Positions 39,912 through 49,859 of a stretch of DNA of 54,710 bases are shown one piece after another. The notes under the pieces are model-generated. The model saw only the letters and a list, made by a program, of their open reading frames with translations. It made no database searches and was not told the DNA's origin. A program made the position numbers and the translations under genes. The first letter of the stretch is position 1, and every line of letters starts with the position of its first letter. Origin of the DNA: SURF-25 sp040754255 (GTDB taxonomy: Bacteria > Omnitrophota > Gorgyraeia > Gygaellales > Profunditerraquicolaceae); NCBI GenBank assembly GCA_040754255.1, contig JBFMDA010000003.1:1-54710 (forward strand). Direction: 5' to 3'.

Positions 39912-41180
39912 CTAGCCCTTCCATACCACCCATACAAACAAATATGCCGCACTGACAGCGGCAAGCGTAAACGGCAGGCCGATCTTGGCGAAATCGCCGA
40001 ATTTTACATTGTAGCCTTCTTTTTTAAGTAAACCACAGGCGACAATATTAGCCGAAGCGCCGATTGGGGTAATATTACCCCCGAGGCTTGCGCCGATAAG
40101 CAGCCCGAAAAGGAATAATGAAGGGTTGATCCCCAGTTTCATGGACATAGAAAGTGCAACCGGCAGCATAGCCGCCAAGAACGGGACGTTATCGATAAAC
40201 GCAGAAAGGATAACGGAAATAAAAACAATAAGCGTGTAGCCAAGAAAGATGTTGCCTCCGATTATCGCGGAGAGGAAGGTTGAGATCGAATCGATCCAGC
40301 CTGACAGGGTAATACTGCCGACGAGTATGAATATCCCGACAAGAAAAAAAGTAGTCTCCCAGTCCAAGGACCTTATACCCTCCAAAAGCGGCGTCCTGCT
40401 TATATATTTTTTCCAGAAAAGCGAAATAATTCCGAATATCATGCAAAGCATTCCTGCCAAAGAAGAAAAACCCGTATCCAGAAACGATGAAAACGCAAGC
40501 AGCAATATGAGGCTTACCAGAATAATTGTTGGCGTCCAAGACTTCACTTTTTCGACGGGGATAAGCCTGATTTTCTCCTTATGCTTTCTGAATACATACA
40601 ACAGGACTATGAATGAAACGAGTGCACCCAGCTCTACTGCAAAAAAAATGCTTGGCCTGCCCTGATAAAAAAAGAAGTCCGTAAAATTCATTTTGGCGAA
40701 GCCGCCTAAAAGCATGCTTGGAGGATCTCCGATAAGGGTAGCGGTCCCCTGCAGATTACTAGATACGGCAATAGCGATCATCATATTAACAGGGCTTATC
40801 TTTAACTTTTTTGCGAGCGAAAGCGCAATAGGGGCAACGATTAATACCGTGGCCACGTTTTCCACGAACGCAGATACAAAACCTGCGAGTGCACAAATGG
40901 CAAGGATCGCCCACGCAGTATTCTTTGCGCGGTCTACCACAACCTCCGCAATATAGGCAGGTACTCGGCTCTCCATAAATATGTCTGCAACCACCAGCGT
41001 CCCTACAAAGATACCCATTACATTCCAATTTATGGCAAAGAATGCCTCGTGCAAAGAAATAGTTTTGCTTAGCAAAAGTAACCCGGCCGCCCCTAAGGCA
41101 ATCAAGGTCCTTTTTTTAGGAAAGAAAACAAAGCATATATAAGAGGATAGGAAAATAGAGAGGGAAAATATCTTTTCCAT
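39912..41180 (-). CDS. ArsB/NhaD-type ion transporter
   Basis: A ~422-residue, ~11-helix membrane protein of the ion transporter superfamily (ArsB, NhaD, SLC13). Repeated motifs FVSAFVENVATVLIVAPIAL, GTATLIGDPPSMLLGG and FIDNVPFLAAMLPVALS are characteristic. Substrate (Na+/H+, arsenite or dicarboxylate) cannot be decided. The ATG at 41180 is preferred; an upstream TTG at 41216 has no better ribosome-binding site. It sits between the copper efflux genes and copA. Confidence 0.88.
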   Translation of the reverse strand: MEKIFSLSIFLSSYICFVFFPKKRTLIALGAAGLLLLSKTISLHEAFFAINWNVMGIFVGTLVVADIFMESRVPAYIAEVVVDRAKNTAWAILAICALAGFVSAFVENVATVLIVAPIALSLAKKLKISPVNMMIAIAVSSNLQGTATLIGDPPSMLLGGFAKMNFTDFFFYQGRPSIFFAVELGALVSFIVLLYVFRKHKEKIRLIPVEKVKSWTPTIILVSLILLLAFSSFLDTGFSSLAGMLCMIFGIISLFWKKYISRTPLLEGIRSLDWETTFFLVGIFILVGSITLSGWIDSISTFLSAIIGGNIFLGYTLIVFISVILSAFIDNVPFLAAMLPVALSMSMKLGINPSLFLFGLLIGASLGGNITPIGASANIVACGLLKKEGYNVKFGDFAKIGLPFTLAAVSAAYLFVWVVWKG

Positions 41181-41323
41181 GGAAATCAGTATACTGTCAA
41201 TTGAGTATCCTGGCAAGCGTTCTTTAACCGTAAGGCTTCAGCGTGCTGCTCGCTTGGAGCGGAGTATAATAATTCCGCTAAAATGAGGAGAAAAGCTGTA
41301 TTGCGCGATACGCACTTCTTCTA

Positions 41324-42034
41324 TCAGTCATGCACATCCGCTTCTATTCTTAAAGCGACCTCGGAATAGAGAGGGTCGTTACTGGCAATAAAAATATCTC
41401 TGACTTGCCTGCCTTTTGTCATTGAGGGATGGGCCACGTCCAATAAAACCTCCAATACGCCGGATTTGCCGGGCGTAATTACTGCCTGCCATCCAGAAGC
41501 TGCTCCTGCAATACCAAAATAAGGGCTCTTGTCCTTCCCTACCCTTAAAGAGGCGCCAACGCAGCTGCAAGAAACCCTTATATTGGTAATCACCAAATCT
41601 GAATTCCCCTTATTATACACTTTAAAACTCTTGCGGATTTCGCCTTGTTTCTTGCGCACCTTGCCGAAGTTAAAAGAAGCGGCTTCCAGCACGAGTTGCG
41701 GCCGTTTCTTGCCCGCCTCCTGGGCCATCCTGCTCTTGACCAATGCCTTTACCTTTTCGTCCCTTATCGTTGCGAGAGAAAATTTCTTTGCGACTTTATA
41801 GAAAATATCCTCGTGCCTGACCCCTGTTTCGATAAGCGCATCAACAAGAATCTTTATCTCTTTGGCTTCGGGACAATTACAAGTATTGAAAGAAACATCA
41901 CAGGTGCAACATTGCAGCTTAGAATAGATTGCCTCTTCGGCGGATTGTACCTCTTTCCCAGTTATGGCTTGAGAAAAGAATGCAAAACAAAGAAAAGATA
42001 GGAAGATTGTCTTGGGCTTAAGAAGATTCGGCAT
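41324..42034 (-). CDS. Secreted DUF1573 protein with CcmH-like cysteine segment
   Basis: A 236-residue exported protein. A signal peptide (~1-26) is followed by a segment LQCCTCDVSFNTCNCPEAKEIK resembling the redox motif region of CcmH. A DUF1573 Ig-like domain (~110-230: FNFGKVRKKQGEIRKSFKVYN, VSCSCVGASL) follows. The start at 42034 is fixed by AAGGTGAG and the signal peptide. Position in the copper cluster suggests periplasmic thiol or metal handling (inference). Confidence 0.8.
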   Translation of the reverse strand: MPNLLKPKTIFLSFLCFAFFSQAITGKEVQSAEEAIYSKLQCCTCDVSFNTCNCPEAKEIKILVDALIETGVRHEDIFYKVAKKFSLATIRDEKVKALVKSRMAQEAGKKRPQLVLEAASFNFGKVRKKQGEIRKSFKVYNKGNSDLVITNIRVSCSCVGASLRVGKDKSPYFGIAGAASGWQAVITPGKSGVLEVLLDVAHPSMTKGRQVRDIFIASNDPLYSEVALRIEADVHD

Positions 42035-42077
42035 GCAACTCACCTTTCTGTATACTCTTTTTTCTGTAGCGGTGCAA

Positions 42078-42194
42078 TTAATGGCAGGCCCGGCGAGGCG
42101 ACCTTGAATGGCCGCCTGCACCTTTCTGGCTTGTCGCACAACCGGAAATCACCATCGCTATAAGCAGAAATACCAACAATAGCGCTTTTTTCAT
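42078..42194 (-). CDS. Very small lipoprotein
   Basis: A 38-residue ORF with signal MKKALLLVFLLIAMVISGC, a clear VISGC lipobox, and a short tail rich in Gly, Ser and Arg ending CH. It sits between the YHS/TRASH and DUF1573 genes. Small lipoproteins of this kind are often missed in annotation. No function can be assigned. Confidence 0.6.
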   Translation of the reverse strand: MKKALLLVFLLIAMVISGCATSQKGAGGHSRSPRRACH

Positions 42195-42219
42195 CTTGAC
42201 CCCATGCACCAATTCAGTA

Positions 42220-42642
42220 TTACATATGGCTATGCTCGTGTTCCTGGGGCAATTGTTCTTTTTCGCCCTCTGCTGCCTTTTCCTGCTTTTCTTGTGCTAT
42301 TTTCTGGATATACTTTTGAGGGTCTTTTTTAAATTCCTCGATGCAGGAAGTACAGCAGAAATTATAGATTTTCCCGTCATATTCGTACGTTGCTTTCGTC
42401 TTTTCGTCAATCTTCTCCCCAGAGACCGGACATACTGTATTACCGACCTCCTCTGCGACAACTGTCTTGGAAGCAGCGGTTTTGGTGTCGGCTTCCTGTG
42501 TCTGCATGTCTTCGCTTGGCTGGCCAGCCTGCGCGTACTCACCATGCACTGAATGCTCGGCACACATCATCGCAAAAGATATATTAGTCATTCCAAGAAT
42601 TAATATTACTCCGACCAAAAATATAGATAGTCTTTTTACCAT
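42220..42642 (-). CDS. Exported YHS/TRASH-domain metal-binding protein
   Basis: A 140-residue protein with a signal peptide (MVKRLSIFLVGVILILGM...) and a YHS/TRASH domain at ~75-118: TVCPVSGEKID, YEYDGKIYNFCCTSCIEEFKKDP, giving a CxnCCxxC metal site. A charged tail ends EHEHSHM, possibly binding metal. It probably acts as a periplasmic copper-binding partner of the efflux pump. The start at 42642 has AAGGAG upstream. Confidence 0.85.
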   Translation of the reverse strand: MVKRLSIFLVGVILILGMTNISFAMMCAEHSVHGEYAQAGQPSEDMQTQEADTKTAASKTVVAEEVGNTVCPVSGEKIDEKTKATYEYDGKIYNFCCTSCIEEFKKDPQKYIQKIAQEKQEKAAEGEKEQLPQEHEHSHM

Positions 42643-42656
42643 TTTTCTCGCTCCTT

Positions 42657-45600
42657 TCATACTTTTTGCCTTAACAGCCGCTTTTCTTCTCTCCAGGAAT
42701 AAAGCACTGGTACCACAAACCAGGTAATCATCTCAATCATCATTCCGCCGATAGACGGAATCGCCATCGGCTGCATTACTTCCGCACCCGTCCCTTTTAA
42801 AAACAGTATTGGCAACAACGCCACAATGGTAGTTACGGTAGTGAGAAATGCCGGGCGGATACGCCCTAAACCCGCATAGAGCGTAGCTTCAGCTATATCC
42901 TGTTTTGTCTTTATCTTATTCCGGCGCTCTCTGAATACATCATCAAGATAAGTAGTCATGAGTACCCCGTCGTCAACTGCGATCCCGAATAAGGCGATAA
43001 AGCCTACCCAGACCGCAACAGAGAAGTTAAACCCGGAGAAGGCCAGAAGCCAAACTCCGCCTGCTAAGGTTACCGGGACTGCGGTAAAGATAAAGACGGA
43101 CTTTATGATAGAGCGGAAATTCATATAGATGAGCATAAAATTAATCAGCAGGCTTATGGGCAACAATACGGCTATTGTCTTTTTTGCGCGCACCTGGTTT
43201 TCAAACTGGCCTGACCACTGTAGAAAATATCCCTGGGGAAGCGTGATCTTTTCTGCCACTACCTTAGATGCCTCCTCCACAAAGCCCACCATATCCCTGC
43301 CGCGCACATTCATCAGCACATAGGCACGCAAAAGTCCGTTCTCGGAGTTAATCATTGCGGGACCGGTAACAAAGTATATATCTACCAATTGCGCGATCGG
43401 AACTTGCGCGCCGCTTTTGACAGAGATAAGCACACGGCGGAGCGCATCGATATTATCGCGCAGTTCCCGGGCATAACGCACGCGTACAGGATAACGCTCT
43501 CTGCCCTCAACCGTAGTAGTTAAATTCTCGCCGCCTATTGCCATCTCAATTACATCCTGTACCTCCCGGACAGAGACGCCGTATTTGGCAAGTTGCTCCC
43601 TCTTTATCTTAAATTCAATGTAGGGCTTACCTACGATTTTCTCGGAATACAGGTCTATTGCCCCCGGAATTGTTTCCACTACTTTCTCTACTTCCGTAGC
43701 AATTTCTTCTATCTTTTGCAAATCCGGGCCAAAGACCTTTACACCCACAGAGGTCCGGATTCCGGTTGCCAGCATATCAATGCGGTTAACTATGGGCTGG
43801 GTCCAGATATTCGATACCCCTGGTATTTGCAACGCAGCATCCATTTCGCGGATAAGCTTGTCTTTGGTTATGCCTTTACGCCACTGATTTTTTGGCTTTA
43901 GGGTAATAATGGTCTCGAACATCTCTACCGGCGCAGGATCGGTTGCTGACTCTGCCCTGCCAACCTTGCCTACCACCATATCTACTTCGGGAAAAGACTT
44001 GATAATCTTGTCCTGAATCTGGATAACGCGAATTGCCTCAGTCAGAGATACCGAAGGCCGCATTACCGGCATAAACAGGATTGAGCCTTCATCAAATGGC
44101 GGGAAAAATTCGCGGCCGATGCGCGGGGCGAACCAAAACCAACCCACGCTGAATGCAGTAATTATTGCCAAGGCTATAAATGACTTTACCTTCCTAGGAA
44201 GGAGAAATAACAGAACACCGATCACAATCACTAAAAAAATGACAATAGACATGGTATCTTTGGGAAACATAAACGCTAAACTCGTAATCAGTATTGTCGC
44301 CGGGATAAGCAAAAAACCTACCCGATGATTCAAACACCAGCGTAAAATCTTCTCATAATAATGTTGCAGTCTCTTTACCAAAAAATTTTCCTCTGGTGGG
44401 CGCAGCCTGCCTTTCAAGAAATAAAGGGCAAGGACAGGGGTAAGGGTCAACGCTACCACTACCGAGGCAAGCAGGGTAAAGGTTTTGGTATATGCCAAGG
44501 GCCTAAAGAGCTTTCCTTCTTGCGCCTCTAACGCAAATACCGCCAGGAAAGAAACCACAGTAGTTAAGATAGCGGTTATTACGGCCGATCCAACCTCACT
44601 GGCAGCGCCGAATACTACATCTAGGCGTGTCTTTAATCCTTTCTTTATAGCTTCGGCATGAATGATAAGATGCCGGTACGCATTTTCAGTCATCACAATA
44701 CCCATGTCTACCAGGGTTCCGATAGCAATCGCAATACCGGATAAAGACATAATATTAGCATCGACCTTTAGGTAATACATTGCAATGTAAGCCAGTAATA
44801 CTGAGAATGGCAGGGATATACAGATCATTATCCCTGCCCAGATATGCGCCAGAAACGGCACCACCACTGCCATGGTAATAATGAGCTCTAATATCAGGGC
44901 TTCGCGCAGGGTCCCAATGGTTCGATGGATGAGTTCAGTGCGGTCGTAGAAAGGAACTATTCTTACCCCCGTTGGCAGGCCTTTTTCTATTTCTTTGATG
45001 GCTTCTTTGACGCGATGGATTACCTGCATGGCATTTTCCCCATAACGCATCACTACCACGCCACCCACTGCTTCCTGGCCTTCTTTATCCAGCGCGCCGC
45101 GCCTGAACTCCGGACCTAACTGCACCGAGGCAATACTCTTTACGGTTATCGGCACGCCGTTATACTCATCCAGCACGATATTTTCAATATCTTCCACAGA
45201 TTTAATAAAGCCTAAGCCCCGGATGATATACTCCATCGCGTTGTTCTCTACAACCTTAGCACCCACATCAATATTGGACTTTTTAACTGCCTCCATTACC
45301 TCGCCTAAATGTACGTTGTAGGCAAGCATCTTATTGGGATCAATGTCAATCTGATACTGCTTGACGAAACCGCCGATTGAGGCAACCTCCGAGACCCCTT
45401 CCACGGAATTTAGTTGATAACGGATAAACCAATCCTGCAGGCTTCTTAATGTATCCGGGCTGTAACCTTTTCCTTCAACCGTATACCAAAATACCTGCCC
45501 TAAACCGGTGGCATCGGGGCCTAATACCGGCACTACCCCGGTAGGCAGCCTGGCGGAGGCAAGGTTTAATTTCTCCAACACCCTTGCACGTGCCCAGTAA

Positions 45601-45908
45601 TAATCCACGCTGTCTTTAAAAATAAGGTACACTTCGGAGAAGCCGAACGCAGAAGAGGCGCGGATTGTCTTGACTCCAGGCACCCCGCGCAAAGAAACAG
45701 AAAGCGGATAGGTAACTTGGTCTTCCACGTCTTTTGCCGAACGGCCGGGCCAGTCCGTATAGACGATTACCTGTTTTTCTCCGATATCCGGTATGGCATC
45801 AACCGGGATATTGGTTATTGCCCACAAACCCCAGAAGAAGACTGCAATGTAAATAACAAATACCACAAAGGGAGTCCGTAAACAGTAATGAATTAGTTTA
45901 TTGATCAT
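42657..45908 (-). CDS. cusA: Heavy-metal efflux RND pump (CusA/CzcA family)
   Basis: A 1083-residue inner-membrane RND transporter. Its opening (PFVVFVIYIAVFFWGLWAI, PDIGEKQVIVYTDWPGRS) and SGIAIAIGTLVDMGIVMTEN are typical of the HME subfamily. Two periplasmic loops and twelve membrane helices are implied. Copper/silver specificity is inferred from CsoR, CopA and the YHS protein, not proved by residues. It is downstream of cusB by ~26 nt. Confidence 0.94.
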   Translation of the reverse strand: MINKLIHYCLRTPFVVFVIYIAVFFWGLWAITNIPVDAIPDIGEKQVIVYTDWPGRSAKDVEDQVTYPLSVSLRGVPGVKTIRASSAFGFSEVYLIFKDSVDYYWARARVLEKLNLASARLPTGVVPVLGPDATGLGQVFWYTVEGKGYSPDTLRSLQDWFIRYQLNSVEGVSEVASIGGFVKQYQIDIDPNKMLAYNVHLGEVMEAVKKSNIDVGAKVVENNAMEYIIRGLGFIKSVEDIENIVLDEYNGVPITVKSIASVQLGPEFRRGALDKEGQEAVGGVVVMRYGENAMQVIHRVKEAIKEIEKGLPTGVRIVPFYDRTELIHRTIGTLREALILELIITMAVVVPFLAHIWAGIMICISLPFSVLLAYIAMYYLKVDANIMSLSGIAIAIGTLVDMGIVMTENAYRHLIIHAEAIKKGLKTRLDVVFGAASEVGSAVITAILTTVVSFLAVFALEAQEGKLFRPLAYTKTFTLLASVVVALTLTPVLALYFLKGRLRPPEENFLVKRLQHYYEKILRWCLNHRVGFLLIPATILITSLAFMFPKDTMSIVIFLVIVIGVLLFLLPRKVKSFIALAIITAFSVGWFWFAPRIGREFFPPFDEGSILFMPVMRPSVSLTEAIRVIQIQDKIIKSFPEVDMVVGKVGRAESATDPAPVEMFETIITLKPKNQWRKGITKDKLIREMDAALQIPGVSNIWTQPIVNRIDMLATGIRTSVGVKVFGPDLQKIEEIATEVEKVVETIPGAIDLYSEKIVGKPYIEFKIKREQLAKYGVSVREVQDVIEMAIGGENLTTTVEGRERYPVRVRYARELRDNIDALRRVLISVKSGAQVPIAQLVDIYFVTGPAMINSENGLLRAYVLMNVRGRDMVGFVEEASKVVAEKITLPQGYFLQWSGQFENQVRAKKTIAVLLPISLLINFMLIYMNFRSIIKSVFIFTAVPVTLAGGVWLLAFSGFNFSVAVWVGFIALFGIAVDDGVLMTTYLDDVFRERRNKIKTKQDIAEATLYAGLGRIRPAFLTTVTTIVALLPILFLKGTGAEVMQPMAIPSIGGMMIEMITWFVVPVLYSWREEKRLLRQKV

Positions 45909-45934
45909 GGTATTTTGCTTTTAATTTTGCTGCA

Positions 45935-47053
45935 TCAATGCACGTGTTTCGTTTTTACGCCTTCCGGAGCTTCCTCTTCTTGTTTAATCTCTGTGGCGCT
46001 GCCCCACAAAGCCGACATTCCTCCTGAAAGCTGGCTCTGTGAATCTATCAGGAAGTTTCCGTTGGTTACTATAATCTCGTTTTCCTTAAGGCCTTTAATA
46101 ACCGGAAAGAATTTATGCTCCTGGCCTTCAATCAAGGTCACTGCCTCTGGACCCAATTCTACTTCCCGCGCGGCAAATTGCCCCTTGCCTAAATCTACAT
46201 AGATAATCTTTCTCAATCCCGTATCCAAAACCGATTCTTTGGGAACAGCTAAATTATTACCTAAATCAATATGGATAAGGGCATCTGCGTACATATTGGG
46301 TTTCAATTTAGCTTGCGGATTGTTAATTTGTACGCGCGCACGGACACTACGAGTATTCGCATCCAACACAGGATCCATAGCTACAATCGTACCGCTAAAT
46401 TCATCTGCCGGATACGCAATTGTCATTAAGACCACATGATCACCTACTTTTACTGAACCTAAATCATATTCGTATATGGTCAAATATGCCCACACATATG
46501 GACTTAGGGTATCCGAAAGCAATAACGCGCGTTCAGACTGAGTCTTGGTTTTTAATTCCTCAATCTGCTCATCGCTTAACCCTTGGAGTTTAAGCTTAAA
46601 AACACTGGCAATAACCATGGCTTGTAGGCGCTCGCTGATTATGGGGTCTTGGCTTGGCTTTAGCGCTTCACTAGTCTTATATGCCTGGATAAATTCCTGT
46701 TGGGCCTTATATAGCTCAGGATCATAGGCAATCTTTGCCACCGTACGGATCATGCGCATTAATGGCCTGGATACGAGGGGTTCGGTTTTCACTCCGATTA
46801 GTTCCTGCTGGCTTTTACTTATCCTGACCAACGCCTCTCCCCGGGAAGATTGTTCTGCGGTCTCCTCATATACAGGAATATAATCCATTCCCATGGAATC
46901 CTTCATAAAAGTCGGAGAGGTTATACTGGGATTCATCGGGTTACGATAGTAGAGGACTTTTTTGCCCTTTTCTTCGGCAAAAGAGGCGGCCGCGTTCACA
47001 AATAATACTATAACTACAAGCATGAGTGTATGGGTAATATTATTTTTTTTCAT
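45935..47053 (-). CDS. cusB: Periplasmic adaptor of metal efflux pump (CusB-like)
   Basis: A 372-residue membrane-fusion protein. A signal peptide is followed by a heavy-metal-binding segment (LYYRNPMNPSITSPTFMKDSMGMDYIPVY) with Met residues, then a helical hairpin and beta-barrel parts (VGDHVVLMTIAYPADEFSGTI, VRARVQINNPQAKLKPNMYAD in parts). The C-terminus is EGVKTKHVH. It overlaps the TolC-like gene by four bases. It links the RND pump to the outer-membrane channel. Confidence 0.92.
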   Translation of the reverse strand: MKKNNITHTLMLVVIVLFVNAAASFAEEKGKKVLYYRNPMNPSITSPTFMKDSMGMDYIPVYEETAEQSSRGEALVRISKSQQELIGVKTEPLVSRPLMRMIRTVAKIAYDPELYKAQQEFIQAYKTSEALKPSQDPIISERLQAMVIASVFKLKLQGLSDEQIEELKTKTQSERALLLSDTLSPYVWAYLTIYEYDLGSVKVGDHVVLMTIAYPADEFSGTIVAMDPVLDANTRSVRARVQINNPQAKLKPNMYADALIHIDLGNNLAVPKESVLDTGLRKIIYVDLGKGQFAAREVELGPEAVTLIEGQEHKFFPVIKGLKENEIIVTNGNFLIDSQSQLSGGMSALWGSATEIKQEEEAPEGVKTKHVH

Positions 47054-48318
47054 TCTTTCACCTCTTTTAGATCCCGGCCTATATTCTTTTCTAAATCTGC
47101 CAGGTTCATATAGTAGTCAACCAGCGCCTTATAATAATCCATCCTGGTTGCGACCAACATCCTTTCGCTATCCAACAGCATCATTATGTCGCCTTTACCC
47201 GTGCGATACGAAGAAAGCGAAGCTTCGATAGAACTCTCCAATATAGGTATTTGATTATTCGTATATAATTTTATCTTCTTTCTGGCAATCTCTACCTTTG
47301 TGGCTAAATCCTTGGTTTCAGCCAGTGCCTTGTTTTTCATGGACTGATACGCTGCCTGCGCTTCTTCTAAGTTAGCGATGGCTTCCTTCACCTCGTAACG
47401 CTGCTTGGTCCAGAACCACAAAGGGGCGGTAAAAGACAGCATTAGGTCCCAGGGGCCTATGCTGCCGGTCGAAAGGCCGCGCATCGCTATGCCTGCCATT
47501 AAATCGGGGAAAAAGCTCTTTTTGGCCAAAGATTTGGCATATTTGTTTTTTTCTATCGCATAGGAAAAAATAAGCAATTCCGGCTGGCTCTGCAAGGTAG
47601 CTTTGTACAGGGAAGCAATGTCTAGGCGCAATGGCGTTATATCTTCTTCTAAATAAGGTGTGCCTAACGGGCTTTCGGGCTCCCTGTTTAATATGCTATT
47701 GAGATACGTCTCCTTGGCACGCTTCTCTTGCGTGAGGTTTATAATATCAGTGTCGAATTTGGCAATCTCAAGGTTTATCTTAAAGATATCTTCCTGGGCA
47801 ATTTCTCCTACCACGTACTTGGCTTCGGCAACCTTGGCAATGATTTCAAGGAACCTGAGGCTCTCTTTTTTTAACTCTATTTCTTTGTGATTCATAAATA
47901 AATCGTAATACGCATTCTTGACTTTATTGATAATCTCCAGCTCCTTGTTCTTGTATTCGCTGGCAAACATCTGCGATTCAACCAGGGCAATCTTTCCTTT
48001 CAAGGGCAGCTTCCCGAACCAGGGTAGCATTTGGGAAACAGAAAGCATCCTATCCATGGCTGGTGTGGTATCCAGGTTAAGAGGGTTTCCTTTTGCCTTT
48101 TCAAACTTTAGCCCAATAACAGGATCGTCTAATGACTTTGCCTGAGGAATACGCGCCTTAGCTGCTTCATAGCGCTTCAGGGCCGAGAGGATCTCCGGGT
48201 TATTCTTGCTTGCTTCCTGGATAAGGCCTTCCAGAGGGAGCAGGCCTTCAGCGTAGACACCAACGGAACTGAAGAAGAAAATAAAGACCGTGCATATAAT
48301 ATAAATTTTCTTACGCAT
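47050..48318 (-). CDS. TolC-family outer-membrane channel (CusC-like)
   Basis: A 422-residue TolC/OEP-family protein. It has a signal peptide (MRKKIYIICTVFIFFFSS), two long-helix repeats (EGLIQEASKNNPEILSALKRYEAAKARI; AIANLEEAQAAYQS) and an ending rich in charged residues. The start at 48318 directly follows the csoR stop; the reading to 48363 would run into csoR. It is the first structural gene of the efflux operon. Confidence 0.9.
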   Translation of the reverse strand: MRKKIYIICTVFIFFFSSVGVYAEGLLPLEGLIQEASKNNPEILSALKRYEAAKARIPQAKSLDDPVIGLKFEKAKGNPLNLDTTPAMDRMLSVSQMLPWFGKLPLKGKIALVESQMFASEYKNKELEIINKVKNAYYDLFMNHKEIELKKESLRFLEIIAKVAEAKYVVGEIAQEDIFKINLEIAKFDTDIINLTQEKRAKETYLNSILNREPESPLGTPYLEEDITPLRLDIASLYKATLQSQPELLIFSYAIEKNKYAKSLAKKSFFPDLMAGIAMRGLSTGSIGPWDLMLSFTAPLWFWTKQRYEVKEAIANLEEAQAAYQSMKNKALAETKDLATKVEIARKKIKLYTNNQIPILESSIEASLSSYRTGKGDIMMLLDSERMLVATRMDYYKALVDYYMNLADLEKNIGRDLKEVKE

Positions 48319-48319
48319 C

Positions 48320-48604
48320 TTAAGCAATTTTTCGGAACCTTGAAAGTAGCTCCACAATTTCATCGATTTTCTTCGTCTTTTCTATTTCCGACTTTCCTTT
48401 TAGTGCGTTCACCACGCAACCCTGGACATGCTTCTTGAATATCTCATGTTCCACCCGGTAAAGCGCCCCGATAATCGAGTGGACCTGCGTGATAATGTCG
48501 GGGCAATACCTTTTGTCCCGGATCATCCTTTCAATACCACGGATCTGGCCTTCTATTTTGTTTAAGAATTGCAGCTGCTCTTCATGGGTAGTTGGTTGGA
48601 TCAT
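48320..48604 (-). CDS. csoR: Copper-sensing repressor CsoR
   Basis: A 94-residue DUF156 helical repressor. The Cu(I) ligands Cys34, His59 and Cys63 have the same spacing as the CsoR fingerprint (25 and 4). Copper binding releases it from DNA. It heads the efflux operon; its promoter contains a GC-rich box between -35 and -10. A strong AAGGAGG precedes the ATG. Confidence 0.94.
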   Translation of the reverse strand: MIQPTTHEEQLQFLNKIEGQIRGIERMIRDKRYCPDIITQVHSIIGALYRVEHEIFKKHVQGCVVNALKGKSEIEKTKKIDEIVELLSRFRKIA

Positions 48605-48631
48605 CGGCTTTGACCTCCTTCTCTTGTAGAG

Positions 48632-48661
48632 AGTATACCATACCCCCCTACCCTATGTCAA
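48632..48661 (-). promoter_or_regulatory. Promoter and likely CsoR operator
   Basis: Minus-strand TTGACA (48661-48656), 18-nt spacer, TATACT (48637-48632). The spacer reads TAGGGTAGGGGGGTATGG, similar to the G-tract pseudo-palindromes bound by CsoR. Confidence 0.7.
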
Positions 48662-48716
48662 GGGAAATGTTAAAAACCTTAGTCTCGTTAAAAACTGGGC
48701 CTTCTCGTATTCTCGG

Positions 48717-49859
48717 CTATACCGCCGACAACGCCTGTTGCAGGTCGCGCTTTAGATCAAATTTGTTTTCGATACCAACAGAGATTCTTACCAGGTTGTC
48801 CTTTATCCCCCTCTTGAGCCTTTCTTCAGGCGACATAGACGCATGCGTCATCTGCGACGGGTAGCAAATAAGCGATTCTACCCCTCCCAAGCTTTCTGCC
48901 AGAAGAAAAATTTTAAGAGAAGCGAAGAACCTTTCCACCTCTTTCCTGCCACCTTTAAGCTCAACGCTCACCATCCCCCCAAAACCCTGCATCTGTTTCT
49001 TTGCAAGCGCATAACCCGGGCTGGCGCGCACACCGGGATAATATACCCGGTCAATCTTAGGGTGGCGGCTCAAGTAACGGGCAAGATATGCCGCGTTCTC
49101 TTGATGCACCTTCATTCTCACCGCCAGTGTTTTCATTCCGCGCAGCACTAACCAACTATCCCATATCCCGGGGACAGCGCCGGCTGCATTCTGATAAAAC
49201 TTAAGCTGGCGGCAAAGTTCTTCGTCATTGGTAACTACCGCACCTCCTATCACGTCACTATGACCGGCAATGTATTTGGTCGTGCTATGCACAACGATGT
49301 CAGCGCCCAAAAGAAGGGGATTCTGAAAATAGGGACTGGCAAAGGTATTATCAACTGCCAGTGTAACGTTATGCCGATGGGCTACAGAAGAGAGCTTTTT
49401 TATATCGATTATTTTCAATAGGGGATTAGTGGGTGTTTCAATCCAGATAAGCCTTGTTTTTTTTCTAATCAAGCGCTGGAAGGAATGCAAGGTATCGACA
49501 TCGGCATAGCTAACCGAAAGCCCCCATTTTTTGAAGACCTTTTCGAGTAATCTAAAGGTACCTCCATAGATATCGTCTCCCACTATCACATGGTCGCCTG
49601 TTTGCAATGCACTAAAGACCGCGGTGGTTGCAGCTACGCCGGAAGAAAAAGCCAAGCCATACCGCCCTTCCTCCAAGGAAGCGATTGCGGCCTCTAACGC
49701 TGTGCGCGTAGGATTGGCGGTGCGAGAATATTCATACCCTTTATGCCTACCGATAGCTTCCTGAAAAAAAGTTGAGGTCTGATATACCGGAACAATCACT
49801 GCCCCGGTTGCCGCATCAGGATCCTGGCCGGCATGGATTGCCTTCGTCTCAAAACGCAT
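48717..49859 (-). CDS. Cystathionine gamma-synthase / gamma-lyase (PLP)
   Basis: A 380-residue Cys/Met-metabolism PLP enzyme with Schiff-base Lys195 (HSTTKYIAGHSD) and YEYSRTANPTR. Sequence alone does not separate gamma-synthase, gamma-lyase and beta-lyase. Pairing with cystathionine beta-synthase (10-nt overlap) favours cystathionine gamma-lyase, completing reverse transsulfuration from homocysteine to cysteine. Confidence 0.92.
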   Translation of the reverse strand: MRFETKAIHAGQDPDAATGAVIVPVYQTSTFFQEAIGRHKGYEYSRTANPTRTALEAAIASLEEGRYGLAFSSGVAATTAVFSALQTGDHVIVGDDIYGGTFRLLEKVFKKWGLSVSYADVDTLHSFQRLIRKKTRLIWIETPTNPLLKIIDIKKLSSVAHRHNVTLAVDNTFASPYFQNPLLLGADIVVHSTTKYIAGHSDVIGGAVVTNDEELCRQLKFYQNAAGAVPGIWDSWLVLRGMKTLAVRMKVHQENAAYLARYLSRHPKIDRVYYPGVRASPGYALAKKQMQGFGGMVSVELKGGRKEVERFFASLKIFLLAESLGGVESLICYPSQMTHASMSPEERLKRGIKDNLVRISVGIENKFDLKRDLQQALSAV

